Shown here piece by piece: positions 48,231 through 56,753 of a DNA stretch of 64,000 bases (the first letter of the stretch is position 1; every line of letters begins with the position of its first letter). Location of the stretch: contig JAIDTL010000038.1 in assembly GCA_029060725.1 (NCBI GenBank), positions 62,001 to 126,000 of the forward strand, read 5' to 3'. The stretch is from Muribaculaceae bacterium. GTDB taxonomy: Bacteria; Bacteroidota; Bacteroidia; Bacteroidales; Muribaculaceae. The notes under the pieces are model-generated. The model searched no databases, was not told the DNA's origin, and saw only the letters and a list, made by a program, of their open reading frames with translations. Made by a program: the position numbers and the translations under genes.

Positions 48231-50734
48231 TCCGCCACCTCCCTTCTTTCATTGGCAAGCAGCCTTATGGCACTCTCGACACTTCCGCCACATTGGGCGG
48301 CTTTGTTGAGTACCTGCACCTTCTCCGTCTCTTCGGTGGTGTAGCAGAGATATTCCTCCGTTGATACCTCCGTAGCATATACAGCGGACTGCGTTCCTCC
48401 GAGTCCGATCCATACCTCTTTGTAAAGGCGGTTCGGGTTGTTCGCCATGTTGATGCTGAGTATCTGAGCCTTCTCCTTGTCGGTCAGACCGAGCAGCTCC
48501 TGTATCTGGTCAAATCGGTTCATATACTTGCGCTGGTCAAGGAGTATCTTGCAGTCGGAGTTGTTGATGATGGTCTCCTTCACAATCGGCGACGATATGA
48601 TGTCGTCAACCTCCTGTGTTACCACCACTGCCTCCCCGAAATACTTTCGTACTGTCTTGTAGAGGTACTTCATGTATTCCGCCATATTTGCAGATGACAG
48701 AGCCTTCCAAGCCTCCTCGCAGATGAGCATCTTACGTATGCCCTTCAGTCGGCGCATCTTGTTGATGAAGGCTTCCATGATGATGATCGTTACAACCGGG
48801 AACAATTCCTTGTTGTCCTTGATGGAATCTATTTCGAAGACTACAAAGCGTTTAGACAGCAAATCAATATTCGCTTTTGAGTTCAGCAGGAAGTCAAACC
48901 TGCCTCCGTGGTAATACTGGCGGAGCGTTGTCAGGAAGTTGTCTATGTCAAAATCCTGTTTGTAGATGGGTATCGGACGGTTCGCCATTTCCTGACGGTA
49001 GTCGTCGCGCATAAACTCGTAGAAGGAGTTGAAGCAGGGAACGATGTTCCGGTCTTTCGTCATCTTTTCGAGGAACATTGACAGTGCTGAGCCAAGCTCT
49101 CCCGATTCAGTCTTTGTAACCTTGTCATCCTCCGATTTCCAGAGAGTGAGAAGCAACGTCTTGATTGAGTCCTTCTTCTCCACGTCAAACACTCCGTCGT
49201 CAGTGTAGAACGGATTGAATGAAATCGGGCTGTCTTCGGTATAGGTGTAATAGATACCGTCATCACCGTGAGTGCGGTTGTGGATAAGGTCGCACAGACC
49301 TTCGTATGAGTTACCGGTATCAATCAGCAGGATATGTGTGCCTTGCTCGTAATACTGCCTGACAAGGTGGTTCGTGAAGAACGACTTGCCGCTACCTGAC
49401 GGACCGAGGATGAACTTGTTGCGGTTGGTTGTAATACCTTTTTTCATCGGTTCATCGCTTATATCCAAGTGGATAGGTTTTCCTGTCAGTCTGTCCACCA
49501 TCTTTATCCCGAATGGGGAAAGTGAGGAGCGGTAGTTGGTCTCGGCTGTGAAGAAACATGCAGCAGGCTCGATGAAGGTATAGAAACTTTCCTCAGCAGG
49601 AAAATCCGCCTCGTTTCCGGGCATCGCCGACCAGAACAGCGTCGGGCAGTCGATGGTGTTGTGCCTCGGCATACATCCCATAGTGGCGAGCTGCCCTCCG
49701 ACATCATTCTTGATTCTCCGCAGTTCCTCTGTGTCGTCGCTCCACGCCATGACATTGAAGTGGGCCCGTACTGAGGTCAGTCCGTAGGAATGTGCCTCGT
49801 TCAGATAGCGGTCTATCCATTCTTTGTTGATAGCGTTTGAGCGAGAGTAGCGGCTCAGGGAGTTCATGTTTCTCGCGGTCTTCTCGAATTTCGTCAGGTT
49901 CTCGTCGTGGTCGTCAATCAGGATATACTGGTTGTAGATATGGTTGCAGGGCAACAGCAACCCGACGGGACTTGCAAAACTCAGGCGGCAGTCGCTGCGG
50001 TCAGTGGATAACCGCTCATAGCGGTTGTCGGTGCTGACCTTTGCCGGTAGGTCGTCGGTATCGGACAATGTATGCAGACATAGCATCTTGTCTCCTATTC
50101 TCATCTGTTGTGCCGAGAGGTCTATGTCCTCCAGACAAGTCACATCCTCCATTGAGAGCGACATATACTTCTCGATAAGCCCGGAAGAAGTGTCTGTTCC
50201 GACAATCTCATCGTCGTTGAGACGGCGCAGTCTGATATAGCCGGTGTCATTGATGATCCTTTCAAACTGCTCCACGCTTTCCATAAATTTTACCACCATC
50301 TCATGGTTGAGTTCCTTCGGCAGTATCTTTCCACGGCAGAGGGTGGAGAAGTTGGACTGCTGGCGCATACGTTCTTTTGTGGTCTTTGTCAGGAACAGGT
50401 AGCATCTGTGGGCGAGATATGGACGCTCGTTGAAGTGGCGTTCAAAGCTTCTGTCCAAGAAGGATAAATCATCCTTCTGAAGTTCCGGCCTGTATTTCTC
50501 GCTGACGAACCAGTCCTGCTTGTGGACTACGGAGAAGTGCGGAAGCACCTTGATTGCCTTGCACCATGCGGCGTGCATTGACTCATATTCAGCCGATGTT
50601 ACCGTGAACAGTTCCGGAAGGCTTACCTCGAAGGCTACCGTTATGTCGGCGTCCTTTGAGATTATGCAGCCGTGTTCCACTGCGAGTAGTGGCAGCTTTG
50701 ATTCCAGTGTCGTGGCTTTAAGTGTATTTCTCAT
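48227..50734 (-). CDS. traG: TraG-like conjugation ATPase (VirB4 family)
   Basis: Walker A LGPSGSGKSFF; start corrected to MRNTLKATT (ATGA overlap with traF). Confidence 0.95.
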   Translation of the reverse strand: MRNTLKATTLESKLPLLAVEHGCIISKDADITVAFEVSLPELFTVTSAEYESMHAAWCKAIKVLPHFSVVHKQDWFVSEKYRPELQKDDLSFLDRSFERHFNERPYLAHRCYLFLTKTTKERMRQQSNFSTLCRGKILPKELNHEMVVKFMESVEQFERIINDTGYIRLRRLNDDEIVGTDTSSGLIEKYMSLSMEDVTCLEDIDLSAQQMRIGDKMLCLHTLSDTDDLPAKVSTDNRYERLSTDRSDCRLSFASPVGLLLPCNHIYNQYILIDDHDENLTKFEKTARNMNSLSRYSRSNAINKEWIDRYLNEAHSYGLTSVRAHFNVMAWSDDTEELRRIKNDVGGQLATMGCMPRHNTIDCPTLFWSAMPGNEADFPAEESFYTFIEPAACFFTAETNYRSSLSPFGIKMVDRLTGKPIHLDISDEPMKKGITTNRNKFILGPSGSGKSFFTNHLVRQYYEQGTHILLIDTGNSYEGLCDLIHNRTHGDDGIYYTYTEDSPISFNPFYTDDGVFDVEKKDSIKTLLLTLWKSEDDKVTKTESGELGSALSMFLEKMTKDRNIVPCFNSFYEFMRDDYRQEMANRPIPIYKQDFDIDNFLTTLRQYYHGGRFDFLLNSKANIDLLSKRFVVFEIDSIKDNKELFPVVTIIIMEAFINKMRRLKGIRKMLICEEAWKALSSANMAEYMKYLYKTVRKYFGEAVVVTQEVDDIISSPIVKETIINNSDCKILLDQRKYMNRFDQIQELLGLTDKEKAQILSINMANNPNRLYKEVWIGLGGTQSAVYATEVSTEEYLCYTTEETEKVQVLNKAAQCGGSVESAIRLLANERREVAE

Positions 50735-51051
50735 TTTCTTTTTGCTCTGATTAGTCGTTTGAGGCGCAGACGGTTGATGATGTAGCGCGGATGGTATTTC
50801 ACTGCGGCGTGTTTCATCAGACCGTACTGCCCGTATTTGGCATTGAGGTGAAAGGTGAGCCATACAAGGACTGAGGTCGCTGTTACCCCGAAGCCGATGC
50901 AGATCCATTGGGATATGCCGACGACGTACATGATGACGAAGACCACGAACATCGCCAGAAGTCCACCGGCGAAGATGAAGAGGTACTGCGCCTTCAGACC
51001 CTTGTATTCCACCGACCGCCCTATGCCTTTGTTGATAGCATACTCGGCCAT
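50731..51051 (-). CDS. traF: TraF-like (DUF4133)
   Basis: YAINKGIGRSVEYKGLKAQYLFIFAGGL. Confidence 0.92.
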   Translation of the reverse strand: MAEYAINKGIGRSVEYKGLKAQYLFIFAGGLLAMFVVFVIMYVVGISQWICIGFGVTATSVLVWLTFHLNAKYGQYGLMKHAAVKYHPRYIINRLRLKRLIRAKRK

Positions 51052-51063
51052 TGGCTCACTTTA

Positions 51064-51417
51064 TCAGAGGAAGAATGAACGGAGGATTGTGGCTGCCACG
51101 ATGAGGAAGATGCAGGCTCCGAACCATGAGGCGGCTGTCTTGCTGGTGTCGGGATCTCCGCTCGACCACTTGGAATAAACCTTGATGCCGCCGATGAGAC
51201 CCACGACTGCGCCGATGGCGTACACCAGTTTGGTGCCGGGATCAAAATAGCTGGTGACCATTGAGGTTGCCTCGTTGATGCCGCTGAGTCCGTTGCCGGC
51301 GGCTGAGGCTTTGACGATGCCGAGGATTCCGGCGATGAGGGCCACCATGAGGCGGCATTTTGCGATTGCGAACTTGTTCTTGAGATTTTCGATTGTTTTC
51401 TTCATGTTCTGTTTCAT
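51064..51417 (-). CDS. traE: TraE-like (DUF4134)
   Basis: GINEATSMVTSYFDPGTKLVYAIGAVVGLIGGIKVYSKWSSGDPDTSK. Confidence 0.92.
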   Translation of the reverse strand: MKQNMKKTIENLKNKFAIAKCRLMVALIAGILGIVKASAAGNGLSGINEATSMVTSYFDPGTKLVYAIGAVVGLIGGIKVYSKWSSGDPDTSKTAASWFGACIFLIVAATILRSFFL

Positions 51418-51532
51418 TTTTTTGAGGCATGGGACAGCCCCGACCGCTCCGGTACGGAGCAGCCCACACTTCGGGTTAAAAATTTAGGGGTTGGATTTTT
51501 TGTCTTTGCAGACGTGGATTAGTGGTAGCCGA

Positions 51533-52321
51533 TTATTTTTTAAGAAGGTCGGCAGGGTTGAAGTCTTCTATGTTGGCGGGAATTATATGTTTGCGTGCCT
51601 TTCCGGATGATGAATTTCTGGTCTTATGAGAAGTGCCTACACCTATATCCATACGGTAGCTTTCTCTCAGACAGCTCATGACACCTTTATATATATCCTC
51701 CACCGAGGTGAGGCGATCCATCAGATCAGTACCGACAAGACCATTGAGTATCTTACCGGCCTTTGCCTTCTCCTCAGCCGGAGCGGCTGGATTCATTGCC
51801 GTATCAACAGAGCTTTCAATGTCCTCCATTGATACTCCGGAAGCGGAAGGAGCTGACACCATATCAGGATCGAAGTCCTCAATCCGTACATCTTCAAAGG
51901 CATTTGCCTCAGTCTCCGGATTCATCCTTGAAAACTTCCTCGGTATAAATTTCTCACTCTCGACTTCATCATTTGCAATATCTTCTGCTGTCGGTCTGTC
52001 CTCGGGATTGGTGAACTCCACATCCTTCAGGCGGACATCGCCCTCCAGTCGGTCAAGCATCTTGCTCAGTGTCGCAAGCCTTTCCTCAACCCTGTTGAAC
52101 TTAACCTCGAAGTCATCGATATTAAACGTACTTTTACCTACGATTTCCGTATCAGGTTTTTCCTTCTCTTCAGTTTCAGAAACTTGATCCTTCTCTTTCT
52201 GCAGTTGTGGAGGAGGAGATACATTAACAGAGTTTCTGTTGCGTTCGAGGAAGAAAAATACAAGCATACCGACATTGGTCAGCAATACGGCACAGATCAA
52301 TAAAATTGATACTCCTGTCAT
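51533..52321 (-). CDS. traD: TraD-like protein
   Basis: N-terminal TM, operon position. Confidence 0.65.
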   Translation of the reverse strand: MTGVSILLICAVLLTNVGMLVFFFLERNRNSVNVSPPPQLQKEKDQVSETEEKEKPDTEIVGKSTFNIDDFEVKFNRVEERLATLSKMLDRLEGDVRLKDVEFTNPEDRPTAEDIANDEVESEKFIPRKFSRMNPETEANAFEDVRIEDFDPDMVSAPSASGVSMEDIESSVDTAMNPAAPAEEKAKAGKILNGLVGTDLMDRLTSVEDIYKGVMSCLRESYRMDIGVGTSHKTRNSSSGKARKHIIPANIEDFNPADLLKK

Positions 52322-52370
52322 GCGTCTCTTTCCTTTTTAGATGAACGATCTGCCTTAAAGCATTCCAATT

Positions 52371-52709
52371 TCATAGCGCCACCTTCCTTTCACCTTCCGA
52401 TTTCAGTTCATTGATTGCGTCCCGGTTCTCAGCCAGATGGTTGATGAGGACGTTTGTCACATACGCGCCGATGGTCAGACCCTCCACGTCAAAGAGGGAG
52501 ACGAGCTTCCCCAGTTTGTTGACCAGCTCACGCGGAACGAAGATTCCCTTACGTGCTCCCACGCCTGTAGGAGTCAGAAAGTTATCGGCATAAGCCTTAG
52601 CTCTTTTTTTGTCGGGAGTAAACACAGGTTTCTCCCCATGTACCTTGCCGCATGTGCGCAGGTCGCAGAATTTTGTATGTACCATAGATTTTAGAATTTT
52701 GGTGGGCAT
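52371..52709 (-). CDS. TraC-like/DNA-binding conjugation protein
   Basis: FDVEGLTIGAYVTNVLINHLAENRDAINEL; operon position. Confidence 0.65.
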   Translation of the reverse strand: MPTKILKSMVHTKFCDLRTCGKVHGEKPVFTPDKKRAKAYADNFLTPTGVGARKGIFVPRELVNKLGKLVSLFDVEGLTIGAYVTNVLINHLAENRDAINELKSEGERKVAL

Positions 52710-53185
52710 TTCCTATATATGCCCTGAATTATCGGATAATATTGTCTGAAATGTTCAGCGAGAACATTGTCTATGTACTGTGCCATATTAGGACTTTCAC
52801 CGAATAGACTGTAGATGTCGCAAATCATGCGCCGATGACTCTCGCGTATAACTATTGGCTTCCCTTTTCTCGTAACCTGTCCACCACTGTTGTTTGCAAC
52901 GTACGACTTGATGAAATCAAGTTCTGAAATGGTCAAATTCAGTTCTAAGAGGTTCTTAGGCAGTTCCAAGTGTCCTTCCGGTACGGCTTTTTGATGTTCA
53001 TTAGAGGGGACAGGCTCTTCATCCTTTACTGTAGATGGGCTGATCACCATCGTTTCTTCAGGGGGCGGCTGTGCTGGAGGAACTACGAAGGTCTTGTCAC
53101 TTGCCGTATGATAGGACGGCACGGACTTTTGCCTTACAGCCTCGATGAATCCGGGGGAGTCGAAGTTTTTTCTTTGTCGTGCCAT
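52691..53185 (-). CDS. traB: TraB-like (DUF3408) protein
   Basis: RESHRRMICDIYSLFGESPNMAQYIDNVLAEHFRQYYPII. Confidence 0.8.
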   Translation of the reverse strand: MARQRKNFDSPGFIEAVRQKSVPSYHTASDKTFVVPPAQPPPEETMVISPSTVKDEEPVPSNEHQKAVPEGHLELPKNLLELNLTISELDFIKSYVANNSGGQVTRKGKPIVIRESHRRMICDIYSLFGESPNMAQYIDNVLAEHFRQYYPIIQGIYRKCPPKF

Positions 53186-53190
53186 GGATT

Positions 53191-53949
53191 CTATACATTG
53201 ATAATTTTACGTATCTCTGATACAAGTTCAGGAAGATTGGATCCTTTCAGCATCCTGTTGTCGGGAGGAAGCATCGTTGAGCGGAATAGTCCGCCTTTGC
53301 CTGTCTCACGACCGTCCTTCTCGAACTTGTTGCTTTTTACCAGTACAGTGTCAAGTGAGTCAAGTCCCAGTTTGGCTATGTACTTGTCGATGATCTCACA
53401 TAGATTGGGCTTCTCACGGGAGTCTATCTTGTTCCATACAAGATGAAGTTCCTGTATATTGGTGGTTCCCGTTGCTACCATAAGGTTATACACATTGCTT
53501 GCGAAGGCGATTGAACTTGCCATCTCTCCGGTCTCTGTTGTGATAGGCACGAACAGGTAGTCCATCTGTGCGAGAAGGTCGATTATACTCAGGTCGTTGA
53601 TTGTGCCTGTTATGTCGAAGAACACCACCTGAGTGGAAGGATTGTTCCTGACATACTCATCGGCTACCGATACTGCTTCCGCAGGAGAGGTCAGCAGGAT
53701 CTCATAGGCATCTTTTTGGAAATTCAAATAGAACCTGTGCATCGCCCTCTTAAGATAGGGATTTTCTTCAGTAACCATCAGGTCATGCTGCCGGTATACA
53801 TTAAGGGAATGCTGGGTGCTGTCGCAGTCCACTGCTACAACCTCGATCCTTTCCTTATAATAAAGGTAACTCGATACCAGAGCGGTCAGGGTTGACTTGC
53901 CGACGCCACCTTTCTGAGTGGCGAAGGCGACGTAAATAGGGTCGCTCAT
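53191..53949 (-). CDS. traA: TraA, ParA-family ATPase
   Basis: FATQKGGVGKSTLTALVSSYLYY deviant Walker A; VAVDCDSTQHS. Confidence 0.95.
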   Translation of the reverse strand: MSDPIYVAFATQKGGVGKSTLTALVSSYLYYKERIEVVAVDCDSTQHSLNVYRQHDLMVTEENPYLKRAMHRFYLNFQKDAYEILLTSPAEAVSVADEYVRNNPSTQVVFFDITGTINDLSIIDLLAQMDYLFVPITTETGEMASSIAFASNVYNLMVATGTTNIQELHLVWNKIDSREKPNLCEIIDKYIAKLGLDSLDTVLVKSNKFEKDGRETGKGGLFRSTMLPPDNRMLKGSNLPELVSEIRKIINV

Positions 53950-54089
53950 AAATTTAATTTGAGTTTTGGGTTAATGAATAAATGTGGTGACATTCACCAT
54001 AAGCCGCCCGGCTTGATAACCGTGTCCGGGTCAGTGAGGCTCATTCCGGTGGACCGGCCGGGATTGCCGTATGAGCTTGTTGCAATCAG

Positions 54090-54369
54090 GTACATTATTA
54101 CGTACTTAACTATATACACACTTACCATAGTACGTAGGTAAGTACCTGCTTATCTGCCTAAGTATGTAATTACATAATTAAGTAATTAATTATTGAAGTA
54201 ATCAAGTACTGAAGTAATCATTTAATTACATAAGTATATGTTGACGTAATCATATATCGACATAATCATGTAATTACTTAATTATATCATTACTTGCTTA
54301 AATGTTGAAGTATGTATTTAAATACTTAATTAAGTATGTACTTACATATTCAGGCAAGTACAGAGGTAT
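54090..54369. repeat. Degenerate tandem array, strict 8-bp period (~35 units, loose consensus TTAnNTAA)
   Basis: Consecutive octamers: gtatgtaa ttacataa ttaagtaa ttaattat tgaagtaa tcaagtac tgaagtaa tcatttaa ttacataa ... gtacttac. Confidence 0.85.
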
Positions 54370-54510
54370 AAATCTCTTCGGAAGATATGAATGGATGGTA
54401 CCTTAAACATGAATATCGGTGCGCCATACTCATTCTTTCAACCTCGGCGTTTCAGCCTCTGTGCAAGTAAAACGACAGTGTAATAGAAAAAGATTTCTGA
54501 TTATCAACAC

Positions 54511-54560
54511 TTTCCCAACCTTTCCATAATGTTTCCCAACATTTCCCAACATTTTCAATT
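54511..54560 (+). repeat. TTTCCCAAC iterons spaced 10-11 bp
   Basis: tttcccaacc tttccataatg tttcccaaca tttcccaaca ttttcaa. Confidence 0.75.
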
Positions 54561-54773
54561 CAAAAAACTAAATGAGTCCCAGCAATTGTTATATAGGCAT
54601 CTGATAAGAAAGGAATACTGCTTTTTAAGGTGATCAATACTTCCTTTATACTTTATTATTATTTTTAGGATTGGACCGGCGCCTGATTATAATGATTTCT
54701 TATCTCTCATAGTAGCGAGCTTCACCTACGATAAACATTCAGAAAATCCATTCTTTTTTCAGTTCAGATCGGA

Positions 54774-54883
54774 TGTTCACATGAACATTGCAAGGTATGT
54801 TCCGAGGCACTCAAAACTGAGATAGTGCCTCGAAACCCTTGCCATGTGCATGGAGCCTGCGATTACTCCAAAGTCGTAATCGC
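54774..54883. promoter_or_regulatory. oriT-like cluster of inverted repeats upstream of mobA
   Basis: TGTTCA/TGAACA; GCAAGG..CGAGGCACT/AGTGCCTCG..CCTTGC; GCGATTAC/GTAATCGC, immediately 5' of relaxosome genes. Confidence 0.6.
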
Positions 54884-54937
54884 CAAACCAACCTTCGGTG
54901 AAGATATACACCATTTTTTAAGACCACTTAATCCAAT

Positions 54938-55372
54938 GTGAATTTTATGAAGCAAAAATTTAATCAGGGAGGGAGACCTCACAAGATCAATCCTGCGGCT
55001 TACCGCTACGTCGTGCGGTTTGATGCTGCCGAAAACGGAGTCTTCCTTACTCTTTATGAAAAGTCAGGAGCGATCAACAAGGCCACTTTCATCAAGAATG
55101 TCCTTCTCGGAAAGTCCTTCAAGGTGTTTGTTGTTGATGAGAATACCCGTGTATTCATCGACAAGCTGTCATCATTCAATTCCCAATACCGTACCATCGG
55201 CATTGAATACAATACGGTGGTAAAGACACTCCGTGAAGACTTCAATGAAAAGAAAGCGATGAAGGCTCTCTATAAATTGGAGCAGCTCACCATCGAACTT
55301 GTCAAACTAAACCGTGAGATTGTCGCACTCGCAAAGGATTTCGATGAGAGATGGTCGCAAAAATCTCTATAG
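54938..55372 (+). CDS. mobA: MobA-like relaxosome accessory protein
   Basis: MKQKFNQGGRPHK...NKATFIKNVLLG; overlaps mobB. Confidence 0.8.
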   Translation: MNFMKQKFNQGGRPHKINPAAYRYVVRFDAAENGVFLTLYEKSGAINKATFIKNVLLGKSFKVFVVDENTRVFIDKLSSFNSQYRTIGIEYNTVVKTLREDFNEKKAMKALYKLEQLTIELVKLNREIVALAKDFDERWSQKSL

Positions 55373-56718
55373 GCAGTTCCCTTTATGGCGCACTTGTCTA
55401 TAACGGTGAGAAGATAAACAAGGAGAAAGGGCGTGTTCTTGATACCAACAAGATTTTCAACGACGGTTCCGGCACAATCGACATTCATCGGGCTTTTGAG
55501 GATTTCAAGAGGTGGATGCCCGCCAATACCAAGGCGGAGCGTACCATGATGCACATCTCACTCAATCCTCATCCCGATGACCGGCTTACCGATGTAGAAT
55601 ACACGCAATTGGCGCACGAGTATATGGAGAAGATGGGATTGGGCGATATGCCTTATCTTATCTTCAAGCACGAAGATATTGACCGACACCATATCCATAT
55701 CGTGGCACTGCGTGTACGTCAGGATGGTACGGTAGTATCGGACAGGAACAATTTCTACCGGAGCAAGGAGATTACCCGTGAGCTTGAAAAGAAGTACGGG
55801 CTGAAACCTGCGGAGCGTCAGAAGATTACTCCCGATATGCCGATTCTGAAGATAGACCCCGACGGCGACATAAAGCGACAGGTCGCCAATACGGTCAAGA
55901 TGGTCGGTATGCGCTATAAGTTCCAGACCCTCGGTGAGTACAATGCCATTCTCGGACTATACAATGTGAGATGCGAGGCTACCGACGGCAAGCTAAACGG
56001 CAGGGAGTATCACGGTCTTGTCTATTTCGCCACCGATGACAATGGCAATACCATTGCTTCTCCCTTCAAGGCTTCACGCCTCGGCAAGTTCGCCAGCCGA
56101 ACAGCCATTGAGGGACGATTTGAGAGGGCGAAGGATAAGATTGACATCAATCCCACGAAACGCATGGTTCAGGACGCAATGGCTCATTCTTCGGGCAAGG
56201 ATGATTTTATCTCCAGCCTCAAAGGTAAGAACATTGATCTTGTGTTGCGATACACCGATGATGGACGAATCTACGGAGCGACATATATCGACCACAATAC
56301 AAGGACGGTTCTCAACGGTTCTCGTCTTGGCAAGGAGTTCTCCGCCAACGCACTTGACCGCTGGTTCAACAATCTTGATGATAGACCGTTGCCGTTGCAA
56401 CCCGGTGTTTCGCAACCTCAGCCAAATCAGAATACCCAATCCAGCAGTTCTCAACATTCCGGTTCTCAGCAACACGGACAAGGGACACAACCGTCAGGCG
56501 GAGGTTCGGGACAACAGTCCGGGGGCAATACGTCAACACCTCCCAATCATTCGCAAAGTCAGAGTTCTCAGCAAGGCTCAAATATCTTTGATGATGTTCC
56601 CACGCTTCCCGGTCTTGACCTGTTCCAAGTCGGTCCCGGATTCAATGCGGAGGAGGAAGCCTTCTACCGCGCCATGCAGCGACGGAAGAAAAAGAAACGC
56701 CGTGGACCGAAACTGTAA
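55351..56718 (+). CDS. mobB: MobB-like relaxase
   Basis: MVAKISIGSSLYGALVYNGEKINKEKGRVL; FKHEDIDRHHIHIVALRV His-triad. Confidence 0.95.
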   Translation: MVAKISIGSSLYGALVYNGEKINKEKGRVLDTNKIFNDGSGTIDIHRAFEDFKRWMPANTKAERTMMHISLNPHPDDRLTDVEYTQLAHEYMEKMGLGDMPYLIFKHEDIDRHHIHIVALRVRQDGTVVSDRNNFYRSKEITRELEKKYGLKPAERQKITPDMPILKIDPDGDIKRQVANTVKMVGMRYKFQTLGEYNAILGLYNVRCEATDGKLNGREYHGLVYFATDDNGNTIASPFKASRLGKFASRTAIEGRFERAKDKIDINPTKRMVQDAMAHSSGKDDFISSLKGKNIDLVLRYTDDGRIYGATYIDHNTRTVLNGSRLGKEFSANALDRWFNNLDDRPLPLQPGVSQPQPNQNTQSSSSQHSGSQQHGQGTQPSGGGSGQQSGGNTSTPPNHSQSQSSQQGSNIFDDVPTLPGLDLFQVGPGFNAEEEAFYRAMQRRKKKKRRGPKL

Positions 56719-56753
56719 TCACTATTGTCAAATTTAACTCATTTGAATTTTTT

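Noticed and set aside
51678-52187. 169-aa Ser-rich + strand ORF
   Set aside because: Antisense to traD-like gene; composition is the reverse-complement artefact of an acidic/Glu-rich CDS.
54090-54369. CRISPR-like or ordinary tandem satellite
   Set aside because: No repeat/spacer alternation, unit is only 8 bp and degenerate, and no cas genes in the window.
56018-56737. 239-aa ORF overlapping mobB
   Set aside because: Alternate frame of a recognisable relaxase; no credible domain.
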